Assembly: GCA_036365145.1 (NCBI GenBank)
Contig: JAEOAD010000603.1
Location: 186,001 to 250,000 of the forward strand
Direction of reading: 5' to 3'
DNA from: Orientallactaga sibirica
Taxonomy: Eukaryota; Chordata; Mammalia; Rodentia; Dipodidae
Length of the DNA stretch: 64,000 nt
This document shows, piece after piece, positions 23,974 to 38,187 of the stretch. The notes below the pieces were generated by a model. That model made no database searches. It was not told the DNA's origin and saw only the letters and a program-made list of their open reading frames with translations. The translations under genes were made by a program, and so were the position numbers. The stretch's first letter is position 1. Each line of letters opens with the position of its first letter.

Positions 23974-24165
23974 AATTTCCATTCAGGGGCAGGGAACAAT
24001 TGAATCAATAAATACTAAAGGGTATTGTGATGGTTAAATTTCCATTCAGGGGCAGGGAACAATTGAATCAATAAATACTAAAGGGTATTGTGATGGTTAA
24101 ATTTCCATTCAGGGGCAGGGAACAATTGAATCAATAAATACTAAAGGGTATTGTGATGGTTAAAT
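23974..24165. repeat. Perfect 63-bp tandem triplication
   Basis: Three copies of a 63-base unit beginning AATTTCCATTCAGGGGCAGG, with no differences seen. Each unit ends with TGTGATGGTTAA, the first bases of the LTR that follows. See finding. Confidence 0.95.
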
Positions 24166-24603
24166 TTGTCAAACTTAGGAATCCACAGCCCTTCCTCATA
24201 AGTGGGTCTCTGAGGTTGCTTTCAGGAAGGATTAACAAAAGGAGGAATCCTTTCCCCAGGGTGAGCCCTTCCTCCAGAGTGGGCAGCTTTATCTAAGGAA
24301 GCTCTGGGAAGAAAAGTATCCTCTCCTCCCACCTGGCTGCCAGTGCTGCTTGCTGCTTTCCTGCTGCTGGCTGCTTTCCCATGTGGATTGACAAACAGCG
24401 CCTCTCCAGGACACCTCCAGGCCTTCAGTGCCAATTGGGACTGCGGAAGCATCCAGCCTCATGGATTGAGCAGCTGCTGGGTTCCTTGACTCTCAGGCTT
24501 ACAACCTGCTATTGTTGGACTGCCATAAACTGATCCAATAAATTCCCCTTTAATACAATTCATTCTATCTGTTCTGTTTCTCTAGAGAACCTTAACTAAT
24601 ACA
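24152..24603 (+). repeat. MaLR-like solo LTR
   Basis: TGTGATGGTTAAATTTGTCA to CTAACTAATACA, flanked by GGTAT at 24147-24151 and 24604-24608. The TGTGATGGTTAA start, AATAAATTCCCC region and AATACA end fit ERVL/MaLR LTRs of rodents. Confidence 0.85.
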
Positions 24604-24621
24604 GGTATTAAGAAGGAAGAA

Positions 24622-24887
24622 GAGGGCTGGAGTGATGGCTTAGCAGTTAAGGTATTTGTGGGCAAAACCAAAGGACCCACGTTTGATTCTCCAGTACCCA
24701 CGTAAAATTGGATGCACAGGTGGCTCATGTGTCTGGAGTTCATTTGCAGTGGCTAGAGGCCCTGGCATGCCCATTCTCCCTCCCTGCCTCCCTCCCTCCC
24801 TCCCTGCCTCTCTCCCTCCCTCCTTCTCTCTCATCTGCCTTTTTATCTATCTGTCCCTCTCTGTCGTCAAGTAAATAAATATTAAAA
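24622..24887 (+). repeat. tRNA-derived SINE
   Basis: Sense copy with a perfect duplication AAGAAGGAAGAA at 24610-24621 and 24888-24899. It carries an expanded (CCCT)n tract at about 24776-24826. Confidence 0.95.
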
Positions 24888-25873
24888 AAGAAGGAAGAAA
24901 AAAGTTGTACTTTGATCACAGTCTGTTCACCTTATTTATTCAATGTAGTCATTGTAAATTGAAATGATGCATAGTTTCAGTAGTCCAGTTCATTCAGTGA
25001 GTTACATGATCTACTACTCTGTGCTCTGACTCATACATTACACACTCCTGCTGCTCTGCCTCCATGTTCCTCAAATTCAGCAAGATTTGACATGATTAGT
25101 TGCTTTTTCTTGGACTTCATAGATACATGATTCCCTCATTGGTTTGTTGCCTCTTGTTTTAATTATCTCTTCTGCATGAACTTTAAGGTCTGGAGTATCC
25201 CAGAACTCAGTTTTGAATGGTATCTCTTCATCTCATCTAGTCTCCAAGACTTAGATACCTGCTTTAATGTTTACATCTATATATTTACTATTGCAGAACT
25301 ACCATCTGTATTTACAACTTCACACATTCTGTTTAATAGGTAATAGGAGTAGAGGAAAGAACATGTAATCAAAGCTTGACTCCTTTCACCAAATGTTCTA
25401 GTTTGAGTAAGTGATGCCAAATGTCACCTCATTGTGAAAATAATAAACTCAGGAGTCTTTGACTTTTCATTTTGTTCATACCTACTCATCCAATCCAACA
25501 GCCAGTTCTGTTGGGAGATAATTCTGTGTAGGTCACACGTTTCCATATATCTTGTCAGCAGACCCCCTGAAGGCTCTGACTAACTATGTTCTGACTCTTT
25601 TCATGGGTATTTATATAGAAATATAAAAAGATTTATAGAAGATAGAAACAGCCTACTTCTCGTGCAAAAGGACAGCATACCACTGTGTGAAAAGTGCAGC
25701 GCAGGGGCTACACAATGTTCATGCTCTGGCTATGTGAGCCACAAAGTCCTGTACATCAGTCTCAATAAAACTGTAGAGGGGTAACTTGTTAGCACATAAG
25801 TAGAGTAAAACCCCAGACACGAAGGGCTTTGTCTGTTTTGGCAATGCGAAGGGAATTACAACTGAAACATGGC

Positions 25874-25902
<29 letters not shown>
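25874..25902 (+). repeat. A-rich homopolymer
   Basis: About 29 adenines without a recognisable SINE or processed gene body upstream. Confidence 0.8.
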
Positions 25903-25905
<3 letters not shown>

Positions 25906-26222
25906 GTATGAGTGCCCCAAGGGCCAAGGAAACCCCATGAAAATCAATAGCAAACATATGATCAAATGTCTTGCTAGCCAGGAAGGAATAGGTTCAACTC
26001 TATTGCCCACTAAATAGGAGGATCTGAAATTCTGAGTAACAGGAAATAAGTTGAGAGATGTTGGACTAAAGCCCTGATTATCTTTGACACTCTTTTGGAG
26101 GTGGGGTAAGGTGGCTTTCTCCCTGGAGTGGTTAAGGTCTACTTAATTCTAACAATTAATACTAAAATTTGTGTTGAATAGGGAGGAAGCTATACTTCAT
26201 TTCACACAAAAGTTGTGGAGAA

Positions 26223-26394
26223 GCCGGGCGCGGTGGCGCACGCCTTTAATCCCAGCATTCGGGAGGCAAAGGTTGGAGGATCGCCATGAGTTTGAGGCCA
26301 CCCTGAGATTACATAGTGAATTCCAGGTCAGCCTGGGCTAGAGTGAGACCCTACCTTGAAAAACTGAAAAATGAAAAACCAAAAAAAAAAAAAA
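26223..26394 (+). repeat. B1-like SINE
   Basis: Sense copy starting GCCGGGCGCGGTGGCGCACG, with A box and B box and an A tail. A perfect target duplication TTGTGGAGA lies at 26213 and 26396. The retained CpG sites suggest it is young. Confidence 0.95.
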
Positions 26395-27117
26395 TTTGTG
26401 GAGAGATTCACCTCACTAATCATGGAAAGAAGACAATTGATCCGAGTCATTTGAACTTTGGCTTGTTTCCTTGGAAATTGCGGGCACAAGGCATAGAGTA
26501 ATTCTCACAGAAAAAGTGACCACATTTATTTTGTGCTGTAGTCTCTCATGCAACACTTAGTGATGGCATTCTAAAATGACAAAGGTCTCAGATGTCTCCA
26601 GTAGAAATCCTGATACAAAAGGGACCTTTGGATCTACTTGGAGAAACTTCTCTGATAGAAAACTGGGCAATCTATCAATGAGGAACTGATTAATATTTGG
26701 ACTCCTACCTGAATTGAGTTTTGATCCTAAAAAAGGTGCTGTGTAAAGAAATGATGGAAAGACTCTAAATAGATTCTTGCAAACATGATAACTCTGGAAA
26801 ATTCCTCTAGCCCTTCTATTAAAACCAGGCAAGACCCTAAGACCTGTTGTCATGCTGAGACAGAAAATGCCTTGGATTAAGGCAGAAATATTTTTAGAAA
26901 GCCACTATTATGTAAGGGAAGTTAGTTGAAGTACATAAGCCTTTCCATTTTCCCTCCCTCCATATCAGCCAGAAAGTTATGGATTCTGGTTTCTGAGTTG
27001 ATGGGTAGCTAAAACTGAAATGATTAGTGATAGCAATGGTGAGGGTGTCATGAATTTAGATTCTCTCCTTGCCTTGTCTATTCTTGCCTTGGTTCCCCTC
27101 CCCTCCTCTTTTCTTTA

Positions 27118-27237
27118 TTGTTTTTTTGTTAAATACAGGTCTGTCTATGTAGCTCAGAGTAGAATAGAACTTACTATCATCCTATCTTAGGCTCCCTAGA
27201 GATGGGATTTAGGCATTCACCAACATGCTTGGCACTT
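27118..27237 (-). repeat. Old B1-like SINE
   Basis: Weak reverse B1 pattern (GTAGCTCAGAG, then TAGGCATTCACCAACATGC). Strongly diverged. Confidence 0.5.
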
Positions 27238-28374
27238 TCAGGTAGGCAAAAACATTAGACCTTAGGCTGAACCACAAGCAGTTTCTCAAAGCACATGTGT
27301 TCTGTTTATTGGTATGGGGCTGCCTTCTTTCTACACAGTACCTGATTTTACCTCACTATCCACCCTGATTTCAGGTGCTTTATGAGAAACATGTGCAGGG
27401 TGAGGATCAAAGTTCTGTCCATCTGTAAGGGTGGCTGAAGTCAACATATACCAGATGTAGTATGTTGAACAACTTTGGAGAGGGGAAGAAGTCAAATGCT
27501 TATGATGGGTTGGTTATAACATCTAAATCATTCTCTTATCCAACGCTGTTAAAGGATATACAGGGCTATAACAAGGGTAAGGCAAGTGAGGCACTTGTTT
27601 TAGGGGCAAATTTAAGGGGAAACAGAAAGCTCAGTAATAAGGAGAAATTATATTTTAATGCCATATTTTAAAGATCAGACTTAATGCTAAAACTCATTAT
27701 GTACACAATATGAATATTTTAAATAGGGATGGAGCTGGTGGCAGGACTTGCCATGAAATATTCAATCCTTATGCAAGTATAAGAGTCATGGTAATGAGCT
27801 CATATTCATTACTTTTTCAAGTGTCACCTAGTGTATGTTGTATTACTTGGTATTAAAATGGGGATCCATGAACCTACACAAAGGCTGACACTATGACTGC
27901 AGCTGTGGTTGTTAGTGTTAGAACCCTTTGTGTCTGAATTAGTCATGTTGTCTTCCAGTTCCAGCATCCTTGGAACTGAGGCAGGCTGCCCTTGTAGACT
28001 TCCATGGTAGTCTGCAAGTAGTGTGGAAGCCTTTTGGTTTTTAGCATAGGTTCTGCCTCTACTTTTAACCATCTCCACTGTTAACACAAGACTGACTGTA
28101 GCTGCCACAACTGTTGTAGTACAAAAGCAGCCTAAACAGTCTCCGTGTTCCTGCCTTTGCTTTCTCTAGGTCATTGCTTTCATATCAGTGTGATGGTTTT
28201 CCCCCTAAAATCTAAGAGCATAATCTCATTTTCTTAAAAAAAACCCTTTCAATTGTTTTCTTCGTTAGAAATACTGTTTCAATTATGTTCCATATAAAAT
28301 AAAATTTAAATTCTTCACTATGACCTATAAAGTCAGATGTGATTTACCAAACCTCATATCAAATAACTGTGTGT

Positions 28375-28442
28375 TATATGTGTGTGTGTGTGTATGTGTA
28401 TACACACATATATACATACATACTTGTATGTGAGTGTATACA
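28375..28442 (+). repeat. (TG)n / TACACACATA dinucleotide-rich tract
   Basis: TGTGTGTG followed by TACACACATATATACATACA. It adjoins a B4-like SINE. Confidence 0.75.
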
Positions 28443-28712
28443 AGTGTGGTACATGGGTGTGGAGGCCAGAGATTGAATCAAGTATCTATTTTAATCTCCC
28501 CCTCATTTACTGACACTGGGTCTCTCGCAGAACCCAGAACTCACTGATTTGGTTAGTCTAGCTAGCTAGCTTACCCCAGGGATGCTACCTCCCAAGAACT
28601 GGAATTACAGAGGTGTGCCACCATGCCTGGCATTTATGGGGATCCTAGATATCCAAACTCAAGCCCTCATACTTATATAGCAAGCACTTTACTGAGTTAT
28701 TTTCCCAGACCC
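28437..28712 (-). repeat. B4-like SINE
   Basis: Contains ATTACAGAGGTGTGCCACCA and then a tRNA-like complement (AGCACTTTACTGAGTTATTTTCCC). The B1-plus-tRNA composite order is that of the rodent B4 family. Confidence 0.55.
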
Positions 28713-29336
28713 ATCAAAAAAAAAAACCTCTTGCATTTATCCTTAAATTGCAAGAATGTATGCCTTTCTTTCCTAATACATTTACATTCTGGTATTTCTT
28801 CTGCTTAGTTCATAGAATTCCAAAGGCTGGCTGTTTCCCACCCTATAGTATAGTATTATGAAATAGGCACTAGCAAAATAGGGGGGACAAACATTTTCTT
28901 TTGAAAATGATTTTAGATTTGTTGGATATATTTGAATCTCAGAACTGTCTATGAGAAAAATTAGGATAGCATTATATTTGAACCTTGTCAATACTCTAGA
29001 GTCATCTCTAAAGTTTCTGAACACCTTAGATAAAATGATTCATATGCCTCAACCTCAACAACAGTCCAACATGTGGATCCTGGAAATATGACCCTTTGTC
29101 TAGGTGTATCTGAGGTTTCATTATAAAACAGGAGGGATGACCTGAATCATTTCTTAAAGATCCTTTGGGTTTTTGGGTTCTTCCCTCAATTCCTGCTTGC
29201 TCTGTCTAGGATGATTATAATAGCTCTTTGCTCAAGATTCTGTGTTTTCAAATCCATCCTTTATGCTAGGGGTATGGTACAGTATCAAGGGCATGGATTT
29301 GGATTTAAAAACAAACAAACAAAAAAAACTTGTCCT

Positions 29337-29610
29337 GGGCTGGAGAGATGGCTTAGCGGTTAAGGCGCCTGCCTGCTAAGCCTAAGAACGTTGGTTCCAA
29401 TCACCAGCGGTTCCAATCTCCAGGTCCCACGTTTAGCCATATGCAAAGTGAGGCAAGGGCGCAATGCCACACTTGCCCACAAGGGGGCGCACACATCTGG
29501 ATTTCGTTCACAGCAGCTGAGAGACTGCTGGCGTGCCCATCTCTGTCTCCCTCTCCCTCTCCCTCTCTGTCTATCTCTGTGTCTCTCTCCAAAAATAAAT
29601 AAATTTTTTT
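29337..29610 (+). repeat. tRNA-derived SINE, young copy
   Basis: Sense copy beginning GGGCTGGAGAGATGGCTTAG with a perfect 16-bp duplication (AAAAAAAACTTGTCCT) at 29321 and 29611. The B box segment GGTTCCAATC is present twice in tandem. Confidence 0.97.
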
Positions 29611-30676
29611 AAAAAAAACTTGTCCTATTACTCCTTAGATGTGCCACCTGGGAAGTTAATTATCCTGTGAATCTGCTTGCTCATCTTTCTAATGGATAAT
29701 AAAATTTACTTTGCAGGGTGTTAATGAGGATATGGGAGCTCATGCACGCAAAGAATCCAGCAGATTATGTTGGTCAGGACAGGTTTATTCCATTCTTTCC
29801 CTCTTCCATTTTACCATGTCACTTTTGCTTAAGTATACAATTAACCAAAAGAAAGCAAAGCAAATTAAAAAAAAAAAAAAAACTCAAGACTTCATGTTAC
29901 TGCTTAGACATTACCTAAATGAATGACTCTGCTTGTACAGTATGGCCAAGTTGCCAATTTCCATTAGTTTCTCACTTAAACACAGCCTCTCCTCAACTTA
30001 TTTTTCACTTGAGTTGGCCAATATGACTGCTTTTTGGTTGATGCATTCTTGTAGTATCTCAAGAATATTTCCTAAGTATCCTTCAACTTCCTTAATTTAC
30101 TTGTGTACTAAATATCGAGTAAAAATCCTTTGTCTTCAGTATTTTTGGAAGGACCATTTTGATTCTCTCTCTCAAAAAATTGGTTTGTTATCACCAATTT
30201 AATTATAAACTATCTGTGCTTATCTCAAATTCTTTCATATCACATATTTTGCCAAAAGCTTGGATATAAATCCTTTGAACACTGGCATAGTATTTTATAT
30301 TTGCACTTATTTATAACTCACAGTGGGTGGCAAAAATACTGATCTATAAATCTTTTTGATTGTCTTATGTCCAAATTCTTTTCTGCTGTCCTTAAATTGT
30401 TGGGTACCTAATGCCGCTGCTTCTATATGAATTACATGGCTTTTTAAATCTCAGTCGTGTTTTAGAAATCTAGATTGAGGAGCTTATGAACAAATTATTA
30501 AAATCCTTGAAAGTTCTTAAGTGCACAGATCTGGGTGTAAGAACTCAGGGATTCATGGTCATTTTGGGCACTGGGGGCAAATACTCTGTGTCAGCATTCC
30601 TCGGAGCCCAATCAGTGATGCTTGTAGGAATTTGGGTCCACATGCTTTACCTTTTGTTGTTGTTGTTTTGTTTTTA

Positions 30677-30896
30677 GAAAGAGAGAGAGAAAGATAGGGG
30701 TAGGGAGGAGGAGAATTGGCACACCAGGGCCTCAGCAATTGCAGTTGAACTCCTGATGCTTGGGGCACCTAGTGGGCATGTGTGACCTTGTGCTTGCCTC
30801 ACCTTTGTGTGCCTTGCTTATGTGGGATCTGGAGAGTTGAACATGGGTCCTTAGGTTTTGCAGACAAATGCCTTAACCACTAAGCCATCTCCAGCC
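30677..30896 (-). repeat. tRNA-derived SINE
   Basis: Reverse copy with a GAGAGAGAAAG tail region and an AAGCCATCTCCAGCCCTG head complement. Confidence 0.88.
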
Positions 30897-32344
30897 CTGT
30901 TTCTTTTTTTCAAAGCCAAGAATCTGGACATTTATTTAAATTTTCTCATTTTTACCTTGGCAAATCTTTCAAAACAGTTTTGGCCAGCCAACACCTATCT
31001 GTGGACAAAAGAACATAGGGCTTATTTGGGCAGTGGTTGTCATTTTGGTTACAAATTGGGGTCACCTGGGGGAATTTTGAAAAATCCTGGTGTTCAGGAC
31101 CAGAGTAATTAAGTCACCATCACTGAAACGATGTCCCAGACTTAATATCATATCAATACTACTCACTTGATTCAGTATGCAACTAAACTTGAAAAATACC
31201 ATATTGGAGGGTTCAGTTTCCCTTTCTATTTCCTTTCTAAACTTAGCAAGGACAGCACTACTAAGAAATAAATAAATTAGGGCTCAGAAGAGCTTAGTGT
31301 GATTGACATGGACTTTAAATACTCCTTTCACATTGTCCCACTTGACTTATAACTTCTGCAATGTGCTGAAATTGCTGGAATCTTTAACCAATTCTCTTCA
31401 GCTAGTTGCTCTACTATATTGCTTTTACACAAGGGAAGACAGTCATTTTTTGTGTACTTGCAATAAATGATAACTCATTCAATAAAATTATATTTCATGT
31501 GGCAATTGATGTTTATTCTTAGTAGTATTTTCTATACTTTTTTGTGGCTTGAAAAAGCCAGCTTTTTTGAGAATGAATATCTGAAAAGTCCTATGTCCAT
31601 GGCAAAATAATTAACATTAACTATTTTATAATCTCAATACTTTAAATCCTGTTTTCTAAGGGTGGCTCCATAACAATGTTCAAGAAAAATCCCTGGAGAG
31701 TTATTGGAGTGAACATATATATAAAGACCACTGAAGGGGACAGGAGCATGAAAAAATATTAACAGCTCTTCTCTACCTTGATCTCCAAACTCTGAACCTT
31801 CAAACTCTTAATGCTTTATATAACCTGACTTGATTCTGCTGATCCAGTCCTGAAATTACTTATTCTTAACATTTTCAGAATTTATAGATAGCCTTAAAAT
31901 GCCTGACCATTACTCAGCATTGCTCTTATATTTATTTTTATTGTGTATCCCTTAATACAGTCCATACATTTTGGTCACATGGTTGGAAATAAATTAAACT
32001 AGACATATTAACCTTTGCCAGTGTCTTGATTTGTGCTTTCAAAAGATTTTTCTTCTTTTCAAAACATTACCCTTACACAACATATTACCACATACAATAG
32101 ACATATGCAATTTAAAAATAAAAATAATTAAAAATGTTAATTTAGTTGATTGAAACCATATATATGATATTTTGAACTAGGACTACAATTAGGAATGAAT
32201 GGGCAAATTAAATTAATTTATAAATTTGTTACCTTACATACTTATCTTTCTGTGGTTAGAACATTAAAAATATTATCTCAGTGATTTTCAAAAGTGTGAT
32301 ATATTTTTATTAACTATAGTCACCATAATTTACCATAAATATGT

Positions 32345-32752
32345 CCAGGACCCCAGCTGAAACCATAGAGTAACAGGGGAAAAGGGCAAGAGTACAGCTT
32401 TCTTGGTGAACCTGCACCAGAACAAGGCTGAAGGAGATAAACACAGAGAACATCCAACTCCTACTAAGTCAGATATCCAGAGACACAGAGGCTCCCAAGA
32501 CCTCATCACTGAAAGTAGAACTAAAATGATCCCAATGTGGCTCAGGGAAATTTGCAGAAGAGGGGTCGGAAGAGTGTTAGAACCACAAGTTGGATCATTA
32601 TGCACAGAGACTTTGCCTATCCTCCCCCACAACTGTTGACTACACCCATAATGCACGACCCACATTCCCCAATCAAGAGGGTCCCTTCGGAGGGAGGAGG
32701 CTACCAGAGTCACCAACATGAATGTAAAATTAGGATAATATAAATTTTAAAA
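32345..32752 (+). mobile_element. L1 3' UTR fragment
   Basis: Sense fragment ending GAATGTAAAATTAGGATAAT plus an A tail. The same sequence recurs, partly inverted, at 8660-8931, which shows it is a mobile sequence. The ORFs across it are not coding. Confidence 0.75.
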
Positions 32753-32786
32753 AAATGTTGAATTTTCCCTCCTTATCTGAAGTTTT

Positions 32787-33037
32787 TTTTTTTTTTTTAA
32801 TTTGAGAAAGACACACAGAGAGAGTCAGAGAGAAAGAGACAGGTAGAGAATGGATGCACCAGGGCCTCTCAGCTGCTGTGAATGAACTCCAGATGGGTGT
32901 GCCCCCTTGTGTGCATGTGCAAAATTGTGTGCTTGTGTCACTTTTTGCATCTGTCTAAACCTGGGACCTGGAGATTTGAACAAGTGTTCTTAGGTTTTGC
33001 AGGCAGGTGCCTTAACTGCTAAGCCATCTCTCCAGCC
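32787..33037 (-). repeat. tRNA-derived SINE
   Basis: Reverse copy with a perfect duplication CCTTATCTGAAGTTTT at 32771 and 33038. Confidence 0.96.
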
Positions 33038-33894
33038 CCTTATCTGAAGTTTTGTTTCCATTATATCTTCTTTTTTGAAAATGAAATTTTCTATATTTTT
33101 AGTAGTGTTGAGATTGCTAGTAAGCAATAGATTTGGGGGTTTATTTTAGCTCATTGAGCTCTTTCATTTTGTGAAATCATTATATAACAAGGAAGTGGGT
33201 TTGCACCAGAAAAACTTTAGTCTATGATGACTTAAAATATAAATAATAAAAACCAATTGTCTTAAGAAAAAAAATCTTATTACTCATTGTAAGATACTGC
33301 TACCAGAATTATTAATGTAAAAAAATCTGATGGATTCTTCAAAACTTTGGTAAATGATTGAAATCATCATTTCCTTTAGAAGAGATGGCAATTATCAGGA
33401 AGGCTAGGAATATGAAATATATGTTACTAACACTCTATATTAGGTTACTTATAAATTTTTAGTAAAATTTTAAGTAAAGGATTCTCTCCATATATATGAA
33501 CAATATATTTGTATACATAACTAAAGTATTAGAAAGGGCATAGCAAATTATCATTGTATTTTTATCCATTTGGGGGAAATAATTAAGCATGAATGGAAGT
33601 TTTAGATGCTTACAATGATCCTGGCTTAATGTTGCAATTGTAGTTTCATCTATAGATCTATCTGTTGTACCCAACTTCTCTTGTGTCAAACTTGAAGTAT
33701 TCTCATTAGGTTCTAGTGATTAACTCTTACAATTGCTTTTTAAATTGAATTAAAATACTTTTTATGTATTGCATTTTATTCTCTTCTAGTGCATAAATTG
33801 TTAGACAATAAATTGCTTGAATGACCTTGACAGTTATATTTAGCCTCCTTTTGTGCCTAGATCAGTGCTCTGAACAAGACTCCTACTAGTTAGA

Positions 33895-34003
33895 CGTTTT
33901 ATAGAGTTTCTCTCTAGCCCAGGCTGACCTGGAACTCACAGTGATCCTTCCACCTCTGTCTCTTGAATGCTAGGATTAAAGGTGTGCACCACCACACCTG
34001 GCT
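33895..34003 (-). repeat. B1-like SINE fragment
   Basis: Reverse copy lacking a tail. The core runs from CTAGCCCAGGCTGACCTGG to CCACACCTGGC, only about 150 bases from exon 4. Confidence 0.85.
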
Positions 34004-34126
34004 AGATTGAATTACTTTTACAATATTATAGCAAGTTTCATCATGACATTTGTAATCGCTCCATTCATTCCTGAGATGAAATAAAATGTCTATGAGGTTC
34101 AAAGAGCAAAGGAAAGAAGTCAGTCA

Positions 34127-35260
<1,134 letters not shown>

Positions 35261-35767
35261 TTAGGTGTCTCATATGTGATCAGTCAATTACTTTATGTCA
35301 TACACTTAGCAGAACTGAACTGGGGATACTAAGGCTGACATAAATTAGCTATTACCATTGAAAGGTACACATCAAAAGATGCTAGAGTACTTTCACATTC
35401 ATAAATTCACTCAACATTGCTGAGTGTCTAATGGTTCCAAGTGCCAGTAACAATAATGGACACAACTGTCTTCAAAGGCAGTTATTATGCAACAGAAATG
35501 GACTGGGAAACATGTTTCTGTGTGATGTATTCTTGAAAGATTTACAAAAGGAATTGGATAGAGCTTTATGTATCATTTTCATTCTGTACTTATTTATGGA
35601 CATCCATTAAAATATTTACAATCTTAAATGGTTCCATGCAAACATACAATTTTTTATCTTTAAAAACAAGATGTCCCATTATTAATGTATACTACACATT
35701 TTAAACACTCCATATGGTTCACACAAAAAATTAAACCTGCTCATAATCCTTCAACTGTAATCTATGC

Positions 35768-35878
35768 TTTTTTGTTTCTGTTTTTGACATAGGGGCTTGC
35801 TTTGTGGCCCAGGATAGCTTCAGACTCACAGTAATCCTCCTGCCTAAGCCTCTCAAATGCTGGGATTACAGGAATGTG
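35768..35878 (-). repeat. Old B1-like SINE
   Basis: Reverse copy, GACATAGGGGCTTGCTTTG to GCTGGGATTACAGGAATGTG. More diverged than most copies here. Confidence 0.65.
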
Positions 35879-36397
35879 ATGCCATCTCTGAAAGAATATC
35901 TTAAGAGAATCAATATTATGTAGAACAGTGGTAAGAATGTCTTAAAGTTTCTATGTGTACAGGTTAAGTAGCTCTCAGACAATGAACTGCATCTGAGTAC
36001 CTGGGCCTGTCCCTTTGCTGCATCTCTGCAAGTTCCAAAGAGCAACAGGTCTCTAGCCACCTGATGTCCTTCCTCTTTTCCAGTCACAGCTCCTCAGTGT
36101 CCACTGCCACCATAAACATCTTTATTAAAGTTTCTCCAGGAAATTTGTTCTTACTCCATCTTCATTTGCATTTATTGTCTTAGAATATTATATTCAAGTA
36201 ATAGAACTCCAGAGAGAAACTATTAACTAAGCAGGGGAGTTTTCTCTAGTATGGCCACTTTCTCCCTCCCCTGATCACCTACCCACTACAAATGTTTGTT
36301 CTCTTATGGTGATTACTATGTAACTGCCTTCTTCAAATTGTGGCTGAAGCATAATTTACATTTGGCACCAGGCTAAGTTGTGACTATGTGATCACTT

Positions 36398-36555
36398 TTT
36401 TTTTGTTTGTTTTTTTGAGGTAGCGTCTCACTCTAGCTCAGGCCCACCTGGAATTCACTATGTAGTCTCAGGGTGGCCTTGAACTCACTGTGACCTCCCA
36501 CCTCTGCCTCCCTCCTGAGTGCTGTGATTAAAGGCGTGTGCCACCACACCAGGTT
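36398..36555 (-). repeat. B1-like SINE
   Basis: Reverse copy with a TGATCACTT duplication at 36389 and 36556. Confidence 0.93.
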
Positions 36556-38015
36556 TGATCACTTGTTTGTATGCTACCTGCTCTAGTATACTGTGTACTC
36601 ACTACTTCTCATTGCTAATCTTTACTCTTTCAGTGGAAGAATGCTATTGCTGTCCATGTGATGCAAAGACAAATGCTGTTGGTCAGGGCTAGAGTATTAC
36701 CTTGACATTGACTCATGACTAATCAAAGAGAAACCAAGGATGTAGAATAAAACAGCAATAAATAGCCTTAGCACATACTAGAATTTTGCACAGGTAAAGA
36801 AGACATCTCAAAGTGAAGATACTTAATATACAATGTTAGTCAGCTGTTTAGTTAACTGAAAAAATATGAATTTGAGTCTGTATCTCATGGCTTCTGTCCA
36901 AGTAAATTCTAAGTGGATCAAAGATTTATATGTGGAAACGAAAGCCATGAAAAATTTAGAAATAAAAAATAATAGAGCATGTTAAAATTGGAATGGGAGA
37001 AATTTAATTGCTACTGAAAATCTAGAAGATTTTAACTTTATAGTTAGACCAAAGTTTAATCATGTGAAAAAAGTTGAAGTTCCAGATAACTACACACATA
37101 AGTAACATAGGAACATTAGTGAAAGATGGTACTACAAATTTCAAGTGATGTTGCAATGTGTAGAGTTCTAATATAAAAAGGATTCTAATAACCCAGTAGA
37201 AAAGAATACAAACCAAGATTTCACTAAAACAAAAATCAAGTGGTTCAGAAAAATTCAAACTTCCAGAGGCAGAATAATAGTCCTTCAAAAATGTTCACAT
37301 CCTAATCTCCTAGAACCTAAGACTGTTATATAAGAAAACAAAGTGAAATTCAGGCTAGGAATATATATAGCCAATAGTAGCTGATATAAAGCAATTTTGT
37401 CTTAAGTTTTGATTGAGTCCAGTTCATTAACATGGGTTAGTAATGTGGAAGAAGAAGGCAGAAGTGTCATTGTCTGAATGTGAGAATGATTAGACTCACC
37501 ACTATTGGTGTGAGGGGTTACCAATATACATAGCCAATAGTAGCTGGAAAAGGAATGACAATAGAGGAGGAAATTTGGAGAAAATAGAGAATTTGAAAGG
37601 AGTAAAAGACAAGGGCTTAAAAACATCAATATGATCATAGCCATAAGTGCATGACATCAATGAAATAGGGGCTAAACAGCCTTGAAAAGGGATATTCAGA
37701 AATAAGAATGAGCTTTTGGAAATAATAGATCAAAACAGGAATTCAATGTAAGTAGTTAATGGTGAACACAATAAAACTCTCAAAATTTGGCCAAAATGCT
37801 GGAAGAAAAGTAGAAAATATAAGAGAAGGATCACTATGTGGAATAGCTGTTTGAGAGAGGAGGGAGGGAAGAAGGGAGAGAGAAAATAGAGGAAAAAGTA
37901 CACACCAGTGGGCAGCAGACTACTTGGAGGAAGATGAGGCAAGAGTTTCTTTTTGGCCCTTGAAGTGTGATGTATTCATATAAAAATTATGTAATCTATT
38001 ATTTTAAAACCATTT

Positions 38016-38187
38016 TTTTAATTTGCAAGTATGTATGTGTATGCACATGCATGTTCCTCTTGCTACTGCAAACAAATGCCAGATGCTTGAGTAACAATTT
38101 TTGTATCTGGATTTATGTGTGTGTTGTGAAATTGAACCCAGGCTGGCAGACTTTGCAAGCCAGTGCTTTAACCACAGAGCCATAACC
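38016..38187 (-). repeat. tRNA-derived SINE, diverged
   Basis: Reverse copy recognised from TTGCTACTGCAAACAAATGCC, GAACCCAGGCTGGCAGACTT and AACCACAGAGCCATAACCAG. Confidence 0.7.

Noticed and set aside
23974..24165. CRISPR-like array of regular repeats
   Set aside because: The repeats are contiguous with no spacers, and this is a mammalian intron; it is a simple tandem triplication.
29337..29420. tRNA gene candidates from A and B box matches
   Set aside because: All such matches sit at heads of tRNA-derived SINEs followed by the SINE body and A-rich tail; none can fold as a complete tRNA with an acceptor stem.
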